A stretch of 64,000 bases of DNA, taken from assembly GCF_000004075.3 (NCBI RefSeq), contig NC_026660.2, positions 30,321,498 through 30,385,497 of the forward strand, read 5' to 3'. Within the stretch, counting starts at the first letter, position 1; each line of letters opens with the position of its first letter. Below the pieces are notes generated by a model, which had not been told where the DNA came from, made no database searches, and saw only the letters and a list, made by a program, of their open reading frames with translations. Positions 47,490 through 59,954 of this stretch are shown here, piece by piece. This DNA comes from Cucumis sativus (taxonomy: Eukaryota > Streptophyta > Magnoliopsida > Cucurbitales > Cucurbitaceae). The position numbers and the translations under genes are program-made.

Positions 47490-50400
47490 ATGGGAGACCC
47501 CAGCCACCTGGAGAAGATGGGAATAGAGCTCAAATGCCCGATTTGGTATCCCTCCTCTCGATTTCTTCAATTTTTTATAACCATCTAACTCTTTTTATTT
47601 TTCTTCGAATTTATTTTCCATAATTGAATTGATGAACCATGCGGAGGAAAGTAGGTTGGATTTACTTTTGTTTTTTAGAGGCGAATTGGGATAATTTTCA
47701 GATTATGCTCTTACAGATTTATTTATTTATTTTTTATTTTTATGATGTATGTTTATCTGATTCATGTGCATTCATCTTTTTTCGTTACTTATTTCGCGAA
47801 ATTTTCTGGAAATTCTCTATAGTTTGAGTCTTCTAAACTCTACCGTTTCGTTGGGATGCAACCACGTGTTCTGCAAGTAAGACTCGCAGCATAGTTGATT
47901 TTCGTTACTGTTTCAGGAATCCTATGGTTTACTGAAATCTTGTGTGTTGCGAATTTCAGTGTATGTATAGAGAAATCAATGAAATCGGGTTCGAACTGCC
48001 CAGTTTGTAAGGTGCCTTATCGGCGAAGAGGTATGATTTTCTATTAACATTTGGATGTCTTAAACTGTCCTTGTGTACTTTTAATCTCTGTTAGCTAGGT
48101 TCTCGTAGAATTTAGAACTGAGGACGATGAACTTAACACTTCCTCGTCGACAAAGATTTTTAGAACAAACGGTCAAAACCTGTACAATATTTTTTTCCAT
48201 TCAATAAGTTATACAGAAACACCTTACATTCTGTTTGTGTTATAAATAATGTTTTGGTTTCTGAAGAAGTTTCCTTCGCTCATTTTCTGTCATTCTTATT
48301 CATTAGGGAATAATAGAATGGCAAATTCATCAGCCATTCTTTCTAGGAGAATATATCTTGTGTTATTATTCCTCAAAAAATACGGTTGCTGCTTAATTTT
48401 ATCATGTCTAATAATCCTATACTCTCTGCAATCGTCTCTGCAGAAGTTCGTCCTGCTCCACACATGGATAATTTGGTGAGCATTTACAAAAGCATGGAAG
48501 CTGCTTCTGGAATTAACATATTTGTTACTCAGAATTTGGCTTCTGCTAAGTTATCTGGTAAGATCAATCAATTTCATTTTCTTACAATAGCTTTAGGACC
48601 TGCCATGCAACTTATACAATGCCACGAGGAGAAGATGTTTTCACTTCTCTCCCGTTACAGTGAAGATAAGATGTCAATATTGTGTTAGTTCTATAGTTTT
48701 TCTTCCTTCAATAGGACTACGACTGATAATTTGAAGCTTTTTAAGACCAAAATAATTTTGTTTCTTTCAAAGTTTGTACTTGGTTATTATTTTCCCCCCC
48801 ACATCCCATAAGTTTCAGCCATTAACTAGACTGGATCCAGGATGTGGTGGAGTGAGCTTCAGATGTCTTTAATTTGGAAATTTGGTAAAATTTCTAATTA
48901 TGCTATTTCTCTTTGCTACTCTACAATGAAGATGGAGACAAACAAGTTGAAGGTGATGGCAATGGTTCAAAACGGCTTAATGCAGAAACCAGCGAGAGCA
49001 CAGCTTATGTACAAAGAACTTTGAAAAAAGAGTCACAAAAAATACAAAAATCCAAGCGAAAAAATTCTGCTTCTTCCCCTCTGAAACCTTCGTTTCCAAG
49101 AAAGAAGAGGGTTCAGGTGCCACAACATCCCCTTTCAGAAACTCCTACTCGACCTGCAAAGTTAGCAAGTAATTGTAATGAGGTGAATGAACCGAAAGAA
49201 AGTACAGTTGCTTCCGAGGATAAAGGTCAGCCAGTTCTTTCACCATTCTTTTGGTTGAGAGAAAGAGATGAAGAAGATGAAAATTCGAATCAGCAGTCGG
49301 ATTTGGAACAATCTACAGAATCATTAACAATGAATGTTCTTGCCTTCAGCGATATCAAGGATTCACTGGATGAAAGCCCTTCAAAGCCTCAAATGGTGAG
49401 TTTACTGGAAACATATGGTGATTAAATCAATGTGCATATTGATTATTGAGCAAGTACTACATAGAATGCAATCGATCTCAGAACTTTTATGCAATTGCAA
49501 TAACTTCAACGTTTGAAGTAATGAAACCCATTCTGAAAACTTCCTTCTAAAAAAAATGTATATGAAACTAATGGCCATAAAGGCTGCAGGTTACACGTAT
49601 TCAACCTCTCTTGTTTATGTCTCATGTGGACCTGTAGCAGGCTACAAATTGACGTCTGTTTTATTAAAAAGAAAAAAGAAACAAAGCTAGTAAACTTCTA
49701 TATTTTAAAATTTCTAATTTTGCTTATTTTATCTCGTTTTCCTGATGTAGGAGGAAGTGTGTGACAAGCCATCCCATGACTTGGATCTCATTGACAGTGA
49801 AATGTTTGAATGGACTCAAAGAGCCTGTTCCCCCGAACTTTGTTCAAGTCCCTTTAAACTGCAGGTATTGAAGATTTCATCATCTCATCTGAAGTCCCAC
49901 ATCAACCAGAATTCCCCTATACACTCCATTTAATTGGTGCCATAATTATCTGCAGGTTGAAGATGTTGCTGGAACTGAAACGGCTTTGTTAGAAGCAGCA
50001 CCTAATGAAGAACCAGGGAAGCAAAATCCAAATGGAAGTTATAATCAAAGTGGTGGTATCCTAGATGAGTTGGTACCTGATGTACCCCCTCCGGAAGGCA
50101 ACAGTGTGAAGAATCATACTATGCGTGCTAAACTTACCAAAAGAGGTAGAAAGAAAAAAGACGTTGCACTGAAGAAATGTTCTAAAATATTGGCCGAATC
50201 AGCTATTGGAAATTATTCCCGTCCAGCTACCGAAACTGAATGCTTGAGTGAAAAGCAGGAGCATGATGTTATAATCAGCTTGGGAAGTTTGAAAAGTGGA
50301 AGCAAAAGAACCAAGAAGAAAATTCACTTTGGTACTGAATCTACTGATGCAATTAAGGCGACATTTGAAAGTGTTCCTGCTACTCCAATTAATTTAGCAA

Positions 50401-53400
50401 CTCCAAATGAGAATTTCACAACCAAGGCACCTATGTTTCAAGAGGGGGAAAAGGAAAATCAATTCCTGGAAAAGAGGCGCAAGAATGACAGAGCCAGCAA
50501 AACAGCGCACTTTGGTATTGATACTAGTAGGGCGACTCCTAAAAATATTCTTACGGATAGAGTTAGTTTAGGAGTTCCAGATGAAGGACGTAAGAATTTT
50601 GAAACCGAGACGTTAGTTTTCCCAAAAGGTGAAAAGGCTTGTGAACTTCCTGAGAATAATTGTACGAAAGGAAGAGGCAGGAAGAAAGCGCAATTTTGTA
50701 ACAATGCTAATAAGAGGATTCTTGAAGATATTTCTGCCCATCCCATTAGTTTAGGAACTCCAAACAATGGTCCTGAAAATTTTGGAATAGAATTATCAGC
50801 TTTTCTAGAAGTGGAAAATGTTAGTCAATTCCCTGAAAAAAACAGCAAGAATGGCGGAGACCGCAGAGAGCAGAGAGTGGTTCAATGCCGTAGGAAGATT
50901 AAGAAACAAAAGATGGATTCAGTGGACAACATCCTGCAAAAGAACCCATCAATCAATCAGAATCAGCATGATAATTGTGCCATTCCTGGTCTGACCACCA
51001 CACTTTCTGCGATTGCTACGTCAACTGGTCTAAAGAGAGAACACAAGAAACAAATCGAGTATAATAACATCACTCAAGAGAAGTATGATGGTGCTCAGGC
51101 AAATCGAAGTCAGCTCTCTGAAAAGCTTCAAAGTACCAATGGGAAAAACTTGGATTCTATAACCAAAAATGATTGTTCAGAAAAACATGAAAGATTGGAT
51201 GATGAATTTCAATGTGCTTTCTGTCGCTCATCAGAAGAGTCAGAGGTAGTTCACCTATACCTGCCTATTCGTTTACTTCTATCATGTTTATTGGTTATAT
51301 TTGACCTGTCTATACCCAATGTTTTATGTATGTGGGTTGCTTTAAACGCTACTTTTATCTTGAAACTGATGCAGGGTTCTGGAAGAATGGTCCACTATTT
51401 CAATGGGAAACCTATCGATAATGACATAAAAAACTCGAAGGTCATACATGCACACTGGAATTGTGTTGAATGGTAAAATATTCTTCAGACTTTGCAACAA
51501 GATAGAGTTTAAATTACTTCATTTAATTTCACAGATACTGCAGTTGAGTTGATTATGCGTTTCTAGTTTCATAAGTGTACTGAAGACGATTTAAATATTC
51601 ATCATGTTAATTGTTAACTATCAAAATGCACGGGGTTTTTTATACCACCAACTTACCTTTACATAAGCAAGTGCTTAAAAGTTAAACCTAAGATATACTT
51701 CCATATGATATAAATGGTGCCTGCGGTGATCATCGTCATTCTGATTGTCTGTACGGATGTCAGTAACTTTATATTTTCATTATTTAAATGAGCAGGGCCC
51801 CCAATGTTTATTTTGATGGCGACACTGCAATTAACCTTGAAGCTGAGTTAAGTAGAAGCCGAAGAATTAAATGTGGTTGCTGTGGAAATAAGGGTGCTGC
51901 TCTTGGTTGTTATGATAAGAATTGTCGCAAGAGCTTCCACGTTCCTTGTGCAAAATTGATGCCTCAATGTCAATGGGACACCGTAAGTTCTGCTTTACCT
52001 GAATTCTTATTACATAACTTTTTGTCACATATTTCTTCTTTGTATCCATCATCTTATGCTCCAATCGCCTGATCAGGAAAATTTTGTGATGTTATGCCCG
52101 CTTCATCCGGATTCTAAACTGCCAAGCCAAGATCCAGGGCACCAAGAACGGAAAAGCAGCTGTGCTTCTAACCGGTATTTCAATATTTGCTGATTTAGAA
52201 AATGTCATGACTGAGGTCAGCATTTGAATTATTACAGTTCTCTATATGCTTCAATTTGTTGCCTTCTCAATTGCAGACAATCGAACACTAAATGTATAGC
52301 GGTTGCCCGTGAGATCAGCAAACATGGAAGGTTCACATTTCGTGAATCATCTAAGAAATTGGTTCTGTGCTGTTCAGCTCTCACCATAGCTGAAAGGGTA
52401 ACATTTTCTAAACGAATATCAACCATGTGCATCTTTTTTCTTACATACCTGAGTTTCAGTGTCCTGGTGGTCGGAATTGCAGGAAGCTGTAGATGAATTT
52501 CAGAGATTATCTGGAGTGCCGGTGTTACAAAAATGGGATGATACCGTTACACATATTATTGCATCAACAGATGAAAATGGAGCATGTAAAAGAACGCTCA
52601 AAATTTTGATGGGTATTTTAAAGGGAAAATGGATTTTGGGAATTGAATGTAAGTTTTCTTCCTATACCGATGATGTTTTAGGTTTTAGCTTCACTTTTTT
52701 ATGATAACAACATTTCTTCCTTCTAAAAAATGTCAATGAAAAATGGTGTAGTAACATGTTTGGAGGAACATGAATGGACAAGTTGCATATGAAAACATTC
52801 TTGCTCATTATCGTTGTGCAGGGATTAAGGCTTGTATACAGGCCATGGAACAAATAAAGGAAGAACGCTTTGAGATTACTCTTGATGTCCATGGAAGCAG
52901 AGATGGCCCTCAACTTGGAAGATTGAGAGTCCTAAACAATGTAATTTCCTTTTGTCCATAAGTATTATTATATCTATAGTGATTTTGTTCAGTTTTTCCG
53001 ATTTTAAAATTTATTCTTGTTTTTTTTCTTTTTGTCAATTACCATGATTTTCAATTTTGTTGAAAAAAAGACATTCAAATTCTAATAATTCATCTTAGAC
53101 CTTGTTCCATAACCATTTAGTTTTTAAATTAAGCTTTGAAAATTCAATTCAAGTTTTGAAAATTAGAAATGTGGTTTTTAAAATTTTAATTTTGTTATTT
53201 GAATTTAGTTAGACTAACTTTTGAATATGATAATGTTAAGAACTAAGATAGTAGGAGATGCCTTTGTTCCACATTGGCTGGAAGGGAGTGACCAATGTGA
53301 TACTTAAGTGACTTGGCTCTCCCACTCCAATAACTTGCTTTTTTTAGGGTGTGGTTCACACACTTGAAAAATTGGAGGAAACGACCATAGTTGTTAGTAA

Positions 53401-53816
53401 CTTGCTTTTAGGGTATCGAAGTAATACAACCATTGGCCGAGTTAACAGTTATTTTTTCCTTGCAGCAACCAAAACTTTTCGCTGGATTCAAGTTCTTCTT
53501 TACAGCGGATTTTGCACCTTCATACAAAGGATATCTCCAACAACTTGTCACTGCAGCAGGAGGAAATATTCTGCATAGAAAACCAGTTTCAAGCAACAAC
53601 CAAAACGTTTCTTCTCCTTCACCCAACTGCCAAGTCTTCATCATTTACAGTCTTGAGCTTCCTGATCAATGCAATCCAGGTGAAAAGAATAACATTCTCC
53701 ATCGCAGGCGTTCCGATGCTGAGTTGCTTGCTAAGTCGGCCGCAGCCAAAGTTGCCACCAATTTGTGGCTTTTAAACTCGATTGCTGGCAGTAAATTAAC
53801 AAGCCTTGAGGAGTAG
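47490..53816 (+). CDS. BRCA1: BRCA1 homologue (RING, extended PHD, two BRCT domains)
   Basis: Nuclear ubiquitin ligase partner of BARD1, acting in homologous-recombination repair. Exons: 47490-47545, 47823-47876, 47960-48030, 48444-48557, 48932-49395, 49751-49864, 49956-51245, 51375-51472, 51796-51982, 52077-52174, 52277-52397, 52483-52648, 52822-52940, 53466-53816. All GT/AG and in phase, 1100 residues (Arabidopsis about 940). The C3HC4 RING is whole: C16, C19, C31, H33, C36, C39, C50, C53. A conserved APHMDNLVSIYKSMEAASGI follows. Exon 6 has MFEWTQRACSPELC. Exon 7 codes a long disordered part with an internal triplication. The plant-specific extended PHD spans about 708-850 (FQCAFC, HWNCVEWAP, CGCCGNKGAALGCY). 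BRCT1 and BRCT2 fill about 865-1095 (WDDTVTHIIAS; GKWILGIEWIKAC; DAELLAKSAAAKVATNLWLL). The exon 12 start at 52483 is the one that keeps phase. Confidence 0.95.
50316..50864 (+). repeat. Threefold degenerate repeat inside BRCA1 exon 7
   Basis: Three successive units of about 61 residues align: HFG.(E/D)...PINLATPNENF..., HFGIDT...VSLGVPDEGRKNF..., QFCNN...ISLGTPNNGPENF.... Each unit has a mid (F-Q/P-x-G)E(K/V)E(N/K) element and a Lys/Arg-rich end. DNA identity is low, so the duplication is old. It may explain part of the extra length over the Arabidopsis protein. Confidence 0.75.
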
Positions 53817-55915
53817 TAACTCATCCACAATGTATGTATATTTTCTTTCCTGAACTCATTTAACGTATGTTTCTTCAACAATCTAGCTGTCTAAATATAA
53901 TCACTTAGTAATAAGATAACTAAAAAGCATTTGGATGCGTATAATATAGTTAGTATTCTTGTATCTATTCACATAAATGAATTTAGTCTACTTTGCTTCT
54001 TTATGCCTTGTTCTTGTAGGTTCATTCTTTTTTTAGTACACTATTTTCACTTCGACCTATAGATTCATCATTCAGGCTTTAGTTTTTCTAAGGGGGGGTT
54101 TCCCTTGATTTATTTCAAATATTTATTGGATGATTGCTTATTATTTATTATTCATTTTTTTGTAGCAAGCAAATGTTTAAAATTAGTCACGATTGTCGTT
54201 TTCATCTCAAAATTTCTCTAGTGATTTATATTTATATATAGATGAATTGAAAAATGAATGGTTTATTCACAAACAAACAAAGCTTTCTAATCTTTGGTTG
54301 GTGAGACCAATTTTTTTGGCTTTTTTAAAAACGAAAAGGCTAAATAATAAAAAAAATTCGCAAACAATTATATTTTCTAACTTTAAAATTTCAAAACATT
54401 GTTTATACATTAAAGTTCATTTTCTACTACTTTTAACCCTCAAATTTAGGAAAAGCAAATACAAATATTTTATGTCTCTTGAAAACTTAAAAAGAGTCCA
54501 AACTTGAACACTTGAAACCTTATAATAAAGTTTTTGTATATTTTTTATTGATGATAAACTAAAATCATCTAAAATATTTGATGTTTTTTTTAATCATCGA
54601 TTTTTTTATCATTTTAAAAGTGCACTTAAAATTTTAAATTAAAGAAAATTAGAATGAAAGATGAAGAAGAATGTTGTGTACATATTTAAAATATGGTTAA
54701 TAATTAGGGTAATTATAATTGATAACTATTTTAGAAATAATAATTAAAGATTTAGTAACATTTAAAAAAAATTGTAAATATAACAAAACTATTGCTGATA
54801 AACTTGTATTATTTATAGGTTTGTATGATCTATCAATGATGGATCAATATTTACATCTTCTATCGGTGATAGACTATTGTCATTGATAGAATTTGATAAA
54901 TTTTATTATATTTGTAATTTTTTAAAAATGTTACTATATACCTAATTATTTTACGGGCTAAATTTGTAACTATTTTTAATAATTAAGTAAAGAATTTTAA
55001 AAGACATTCTAACGACTGGAACACTGATCTTCATTATTACTTTTAGGCAAACAAACTAACAACACATACCCAATAATCTTCATTATTACTTTTAGGCTAA
55101 CAAACTATCAACACATACCCAATAAACTAGACCAATAAATACCTTCTCACAAATGATGGAGAATAATATTTAAGACCCATTTTCCATAGTATCAAAACCG
55201 TATGAACAAGATTTTGTCCTCTCATGAATATTGCAGAAAGGTTCAAATACAAATTTTCAAACAAAAACAATGTTCTCAATAAAACTAAAGTCCTCCAATA
55301 CTAAAATGTAAACTCTTAAAATTTCACACGTTACCTTAGAAATTAAGAGACTAAAAATATGTTTTTACCTTACATTTTAATCTAGTTTTGAACTCTCTTT
55401 TCATTTTTCTAATAATTTGATTTACTAATTAAAACGGTAGAAATAGACTAATCTTGACCTTTCCCAAAGTTGTTAGTTAAGACAGAATAATGACTAAATG
55501 AGTAAGTTCACTAAAATCACATAAATTGAACCATTTACATATCAAACCAAGTACACTGACCGAATAGAAATAATTAACATGGTTCAATTCAGTTTAACTT
55601 AATTTAGAAATCGAATTATGCGGTTCTATTTGGTTTTAGAATCCTAAACCCAATTACAATCAAACTTCATTAATTAATTACATACTTAGTTAATTAACTA
55701 TCCATTTAGAGTTACTTCTTATTTTCACTTCATTTCTCAACTCAAGTCTAGGGTAATCACACGGTTCCGTTGATGAAATTCACAGCCCGATTTGATTCGG
55801 TTCAATTTTAATTTTAGTTTTGATGTGGTTCGGTTTTGTATTTTATATATTCCTTTTGAATTTGAATGAAAAGAAAAGATTTTGGGGAGGAAACCTCACG
55901 ATTTAAGAACGAAAA
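53817..55915. other. Intergenic, AT-rich, with one MITE-like element
   Basis: BRCA1 3' flank, then spacer. A direct repeat (CTTCATTATTACTTTTAGGC, 55029-55097, two copies) and the element at 54753-54936 are the only structures seen. No gene is supported; the 104-codon frame at 54193 is AT-biased and unlike any protein. Confidence 0.5.
54753..54936. mobile_element. MITE-like element, copy 2 (TA-flanked inverted ends)
   Basis: A 184-bp AT-rich element starts TAGTAACATTT and ends AAATGTTACTA. About 36 bp at each end pair with roughly five mismatches. If the outer TA pair is the target duplication, it fits the Tc1/mariner (Stowaway-type) pattern. The interior repeats TCTATCA/TGATAGA palindromes. 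Relative of 2679-2843. Confidence 0.6.
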
Positions 55916-56219
55916 ACGAAGAAGATTAGGGTTTATCTTTGTTTGGATTGGGCTTGGGCTTGGGCTCTAATTCACTCATAAATAGAGAGAGAGAGAGAGA
56001 ATGGGACTCTCAACCTTCAGCCTTCTTCAGAGTACAACCAAATGGGCCGTGATGTTAAGGTCCGACCCAAATCGTCGTTCATTCTACTTTTCTTCAGCTC
56101 CCGGGTTTCCAATATGAAAATCAACATTCAAGATTTCTGTCTATTGGTTTTTCCTTTGGCGTTGCCGTTCAATCTCCATATCCTTCAGAGCTACAGATTT
56201 TGATCCTTTCGAACCGGAA
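55916..56219 (+). promoter_or_regulatory. RGTA promoter: telo-box, three site II elements, GA-rich leader
   Basis: TTAGGGTTT (telo-box, 55926-55934) is followed by three joined TGGGCT site II elements (55949-55966), a TATA-like CATAAATAG (55978-55986) and a (GA)n leader (about 55984-56000). Telo-box with site II is the known arrangement of plant growth and housekeeping promoters bound by TCP factors. Confidence 0.65.
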
Positions 56220-59200
56220 ATGCACGGACGGCCGCGCAAGCCTCAGAAACCGGAGGAAGCAGAAGCTTCGGCGGTGGAAGCCGCAAAGCTTCAAAATCTG
56301 CAATCTCAATTGCTCGCAAATCATCACCAAAAGAAGTACAATATCTAAATTCCTTAGCGATATTCTTTGTTTTAGTTACGGTTTAGGTTTTTCCGTGGTT
56401 TGAATTTTGGATTGAATACTGTAGCTATGCGAAGGAAGCTCTAGAAGTCAGTGCTAATTTGCTGGAAATGAATCCGGATCTGTATACAGCGTGGAACTAT
56501 AGGAAACTTGCGGTTGAACACTACTTGAAGGAATCTTCATCAGACATAGTGTCGATCGAAGCGATTCTCAATGAGGAACTTAGAGTAGTAAGTTAGTTTT
56601 CATTTGGCAGTATTGGATTTGGCGCTCTTTTTTCAATTCTTGACCAGGCTTTTGCTTTTTAGTGAATCAGTCTGAATATCCACTTCATTTATGCGGTTGC
56701 AACTCAACATTACTGTTCATAGTAAATCCGATCACTGGTTTTTTTTTTTTTTTTTGTCGATTCATCTTTTGATAGGCTGAAAGTGCTCTGCGTCAGAACG
56801 TCAAGTCGTATGGCGCGTGGTATCATCGAAAATATATTTTGAGCAAGGGACATTCGTCCACCGATCATGAGTTGCGACTGCTTGGAAAGTTTCAGAAACT
56901 CGACGCTAGGAATTTTCATGCATGGAACTACCGAAGGTTAATACCTGCTTGAGTTTTCCTTATCTATCTCTTCTAGGCTGATAGCCGCAGTTTACATGTC
57001 CATTTTGAAAGTAACCTCAGGTGTATATCTTTGTCTGTTCTCAGATTTGTGGCAGGGCTAATGAACATACCCGAGGACAAAGAATTGAAATACACAACAG
57101 ATATGATAGACACAAACTTCAGCAATTACTCAGCATGGCATAATCGCAGGTATAGCCTACGTAACACTGAGTTCTTTTTTTTTTCTCTGTCGAAGATTTA
57201 GGAATTTGAGATTGTCTTGTAAGTGTAAATTCAATAATGTGACTTTTATAGTACCTTCTTTGTAGTGCGCTTCTTGCCAAGTTGCTGAACCAAAAGGCCG
57301 AAGGTTATTTCCCAATGGAAAAGGTGTTAAATGAGGAGTATGAGCTCGTTCACCAAGCTATTTTCACTGATCCGGATGATCAAAGTGGTTGGTTTTATCA
57401 TCTTTGGCTTCTGGACCAAACGGTGAAAGCAAATCCTCCGTATCTTGTTTCTTCTTGGCCACCTCATAGTTTTAATGTAGCATTATCAAGAACCAGATGT
57501 TTAGATAATCACACTCCCTCTCCATTCTGTAGTTTCTATTCGGATTCAGGAACAATACCCCTCATTCTTTACTTTGATCAACCTGTTCAAGGCGTTGACT
57601 CATCTTCAGTGATTGTCAAATCGACAGCTAATTTAAGAGATCTTATTTGGAAGCCACTCTCAAAATGTAACCGTGATACTTCCAAAGCCTGGATTAGTCA
57701 TCTGACTTTTCCTCAAGAAGAGCTCAATTCAGAATTTTACTCGGTGGAAGTCAGCATTGGACATTCTCAGAAAATAGCATCTGCAACTGGTTTTCATCAT
57801 GTGAAACCAACTCAAATTTCTTTTAAAGTGGCTGTGAATTTTAAAGAAACACCCTCGGAAGATTTTGGAAACGAACGGATCAGGTGGAAGGATGAAAACT
57901 TTACTAGTTGTGGAATTAGTCCTCACAATTTTCCATTTGGTTCTGACAATTCAACCAGTGAGGGTGATTATGCACCTTCTACTTCTGAATGGTGTGTGGA
58001 GACTATAAATAACGAAATAGCTCTTTTTCGCGAATTATTATCAGAGACTGATTGGTACGCTACTGCTCACTCCATTTCTTTTGCATACTTCAAAATTCGA
58101 ACTGTTTTTAAATTCTAGCACTTTAATTTTCTCTTTTGCAGTAAAATTGGAAAACTTACTCTGGCTAGATTGTTGATGGCTCATGCTGCAACATCTCCGC
58201 ATGCCAATGAAATGATCCAACTTGAGGAAGTCCTTGACCTTTACCAAGACCTGATGAAGTTCGACCCATCACATTTTCATTTCTACAAGGATGAACATAG
58301 CTTAGTTTTATTACAGAAGGTGATATAATTTCTTGTTATCTACTATTTGAAATTTATACTTCTTTCATATATGATTTTCATAACAATGTCCTATTTGCCA
58401 TGAGGTATTATAATCTATGACTTCAACTTTTGTTTTATGTTAGTTTTATGAATATAATTATTTATCTTGGAAGTTTTATATTGAAACTATCCTCGACAAA
58501 TTTCCCCATTGTGGCCATGTATTTGAAAGGAAGAGTGGGTGACATTCTGGTTTCTTCACAGGTTACATCAACTAGGGAGTCTTTGTTAAGACACTGCTAT
58601 TCCTACAAAGAGCAGACGTCACCGTATATCGATAGTACTGCCTGTCTTAGGCTCAATAATTTATCAATTTCACGGATTGGATGTGTAGAAAAAATTTTGT
58701 GGGTGCAATTGCTTGACCTCAGCCACAATGAACTTGGATCGATTGATGGTATGCTTTTTGACCTGACTTAGTGATAAAAATAAATAGACATGAAATTCAC
58801 TTTATCACCTTATTTATGGTCATTCATTATATGCTACTTAATCTATTGAAGAAAATGTTCGTTTTATTGGCAAACCATTCAAAACTCATATTTGATCATT
58901 CAAGTGCATTTAAAATAATCTAGCTGCGTGTTCTAAGTTCGATTTATTATTTGGGGATTTGATTGTGTCTGTATGATTGAAAAAATTGATGTTGATCTTG
59001 CAACACAATTGTTCTTTCCTCCTCAATAATTTGAGATTATTTCAACAATTTAGATCCAATGTTCAAAAAGCCACCTTGGCATCTTGCCTTCCTCGTTCGC
59101 AACCTGCTCCAGTTGAAGCCTTGAGGCTCAAAGCCCTATGCCTTGGGACTTCTATATTAATTTTCTTAAAAAATAAAATTCTGTATCCCTAAATGCATAA

Positions 59201-59954
59201 AATACCCTTGTGTTTAAGGCTTTCTGTTTCTTCACGTTTCCACTTCAGTTCAGACTATGCTCTCTGCTATTTTCCCACCTTCTTCTCTCACGAAGTCTAT
59301 CAAGTATTTTATTTTCACACATATATTCATCTAAGCCGATTTTCTTAAAAAAAAATTATAGATATATATACGGTGCACCCCATGAAAACAAAGTTTGCAC
59401 TTTTTCAGTTTCACTTAAGCTTCAAAAGGCTATTACGTTTTAGTGCCTCACTACTCAGAGTTTTATAAACACTATTTGTATCATATTACATCGCCCTTAT
59501 GGATTAATTTCACTTGATTATCGGGTTGCTTCATAAACAATCTTACTCTGTTGTACCTTTGACAGGCCTGGAGAGCATGCAACTTCTCTCTTGCTTGAGT
59601 TTGAGTAATAATAAAATCGGAAGTTTTACTGCGCTGGAGCCTCTGAGACTGTTGAAGTCTTTAAAAGTTTTGGATATATCGTACAATGAGATAGGTTCAC
59701 ATTCAATCGACACAACCAGATATCTCTTCTCATCTCCACTGTCGCATTCTGAAGAAATTGATTTGAGCAGTGATGAAATGGCAACGAATTGTACTGATCT
59801 GGCAAGTTACTGGGAAGCATATTTTCTATTCAAAGATATAAGCTTGATGCAATTGGATATAGAAGGAAACACAATATCTAGTGAAAGTTTCAAAGCATTT
59901 CTGGTGAAGATTCTTCCCAAACTCCACTGGCTTGATGGGAAACAAGTACAATAG
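56220..59954 (+). CDS. RGTA1: Rab geranylgeranyltransferase alpha subunit (RGTA1-like)
   Basis: Alpha subunit of Rab-GGTase, which with the beta subunit and REP attaches geranylgeranyl groups to Rab C-termini in the cytosol for vesicle traffic. Eight exons: 56220-56335, 56425-56587, 56776-56936, 57045-57149, 57266-58054, 58142-58319, 58562-58748, 59566-59954, all GT/AG and in phase, 695 residues. It begins MHGRPRKPQKPEE, as in Arabidopsis. Prenyltransferase alpha repeats occupy the N-terminal half (DLYTAWNYRKLAVEHYL, SYGAWYHRKYILSKGHSS, NFHAWNYRRF, NYSAWHNRSALL, DDQSGWFYHLWLLDQT). A variable middle (about 260-440) and a conserved KIGKLTLARLLMAHA helix follow. Leucine-rich repeats end the protein (LRLNNLSISRIGCVEKI, LLDLSHNELGSIDGLESM, LDISYNEIG, LPKLHWLDGKQ). 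The last intron is long and carries repeat-like sequence near 59040-59160. Confidence 0.94.

Noticed and set aside
54193-54507. 104-codon open frame after BRCA1
   Set aside because: Lys/Phe/Leu-rich as expected by chance in AT-rich DNA.
59040-59165. Repeat-like sequence with GCCTTGAGGCTC in the last RGTA intron
   Set aside because: Looks like a worn dispersed repeat, but no ends, target duplication or family could be fixed.
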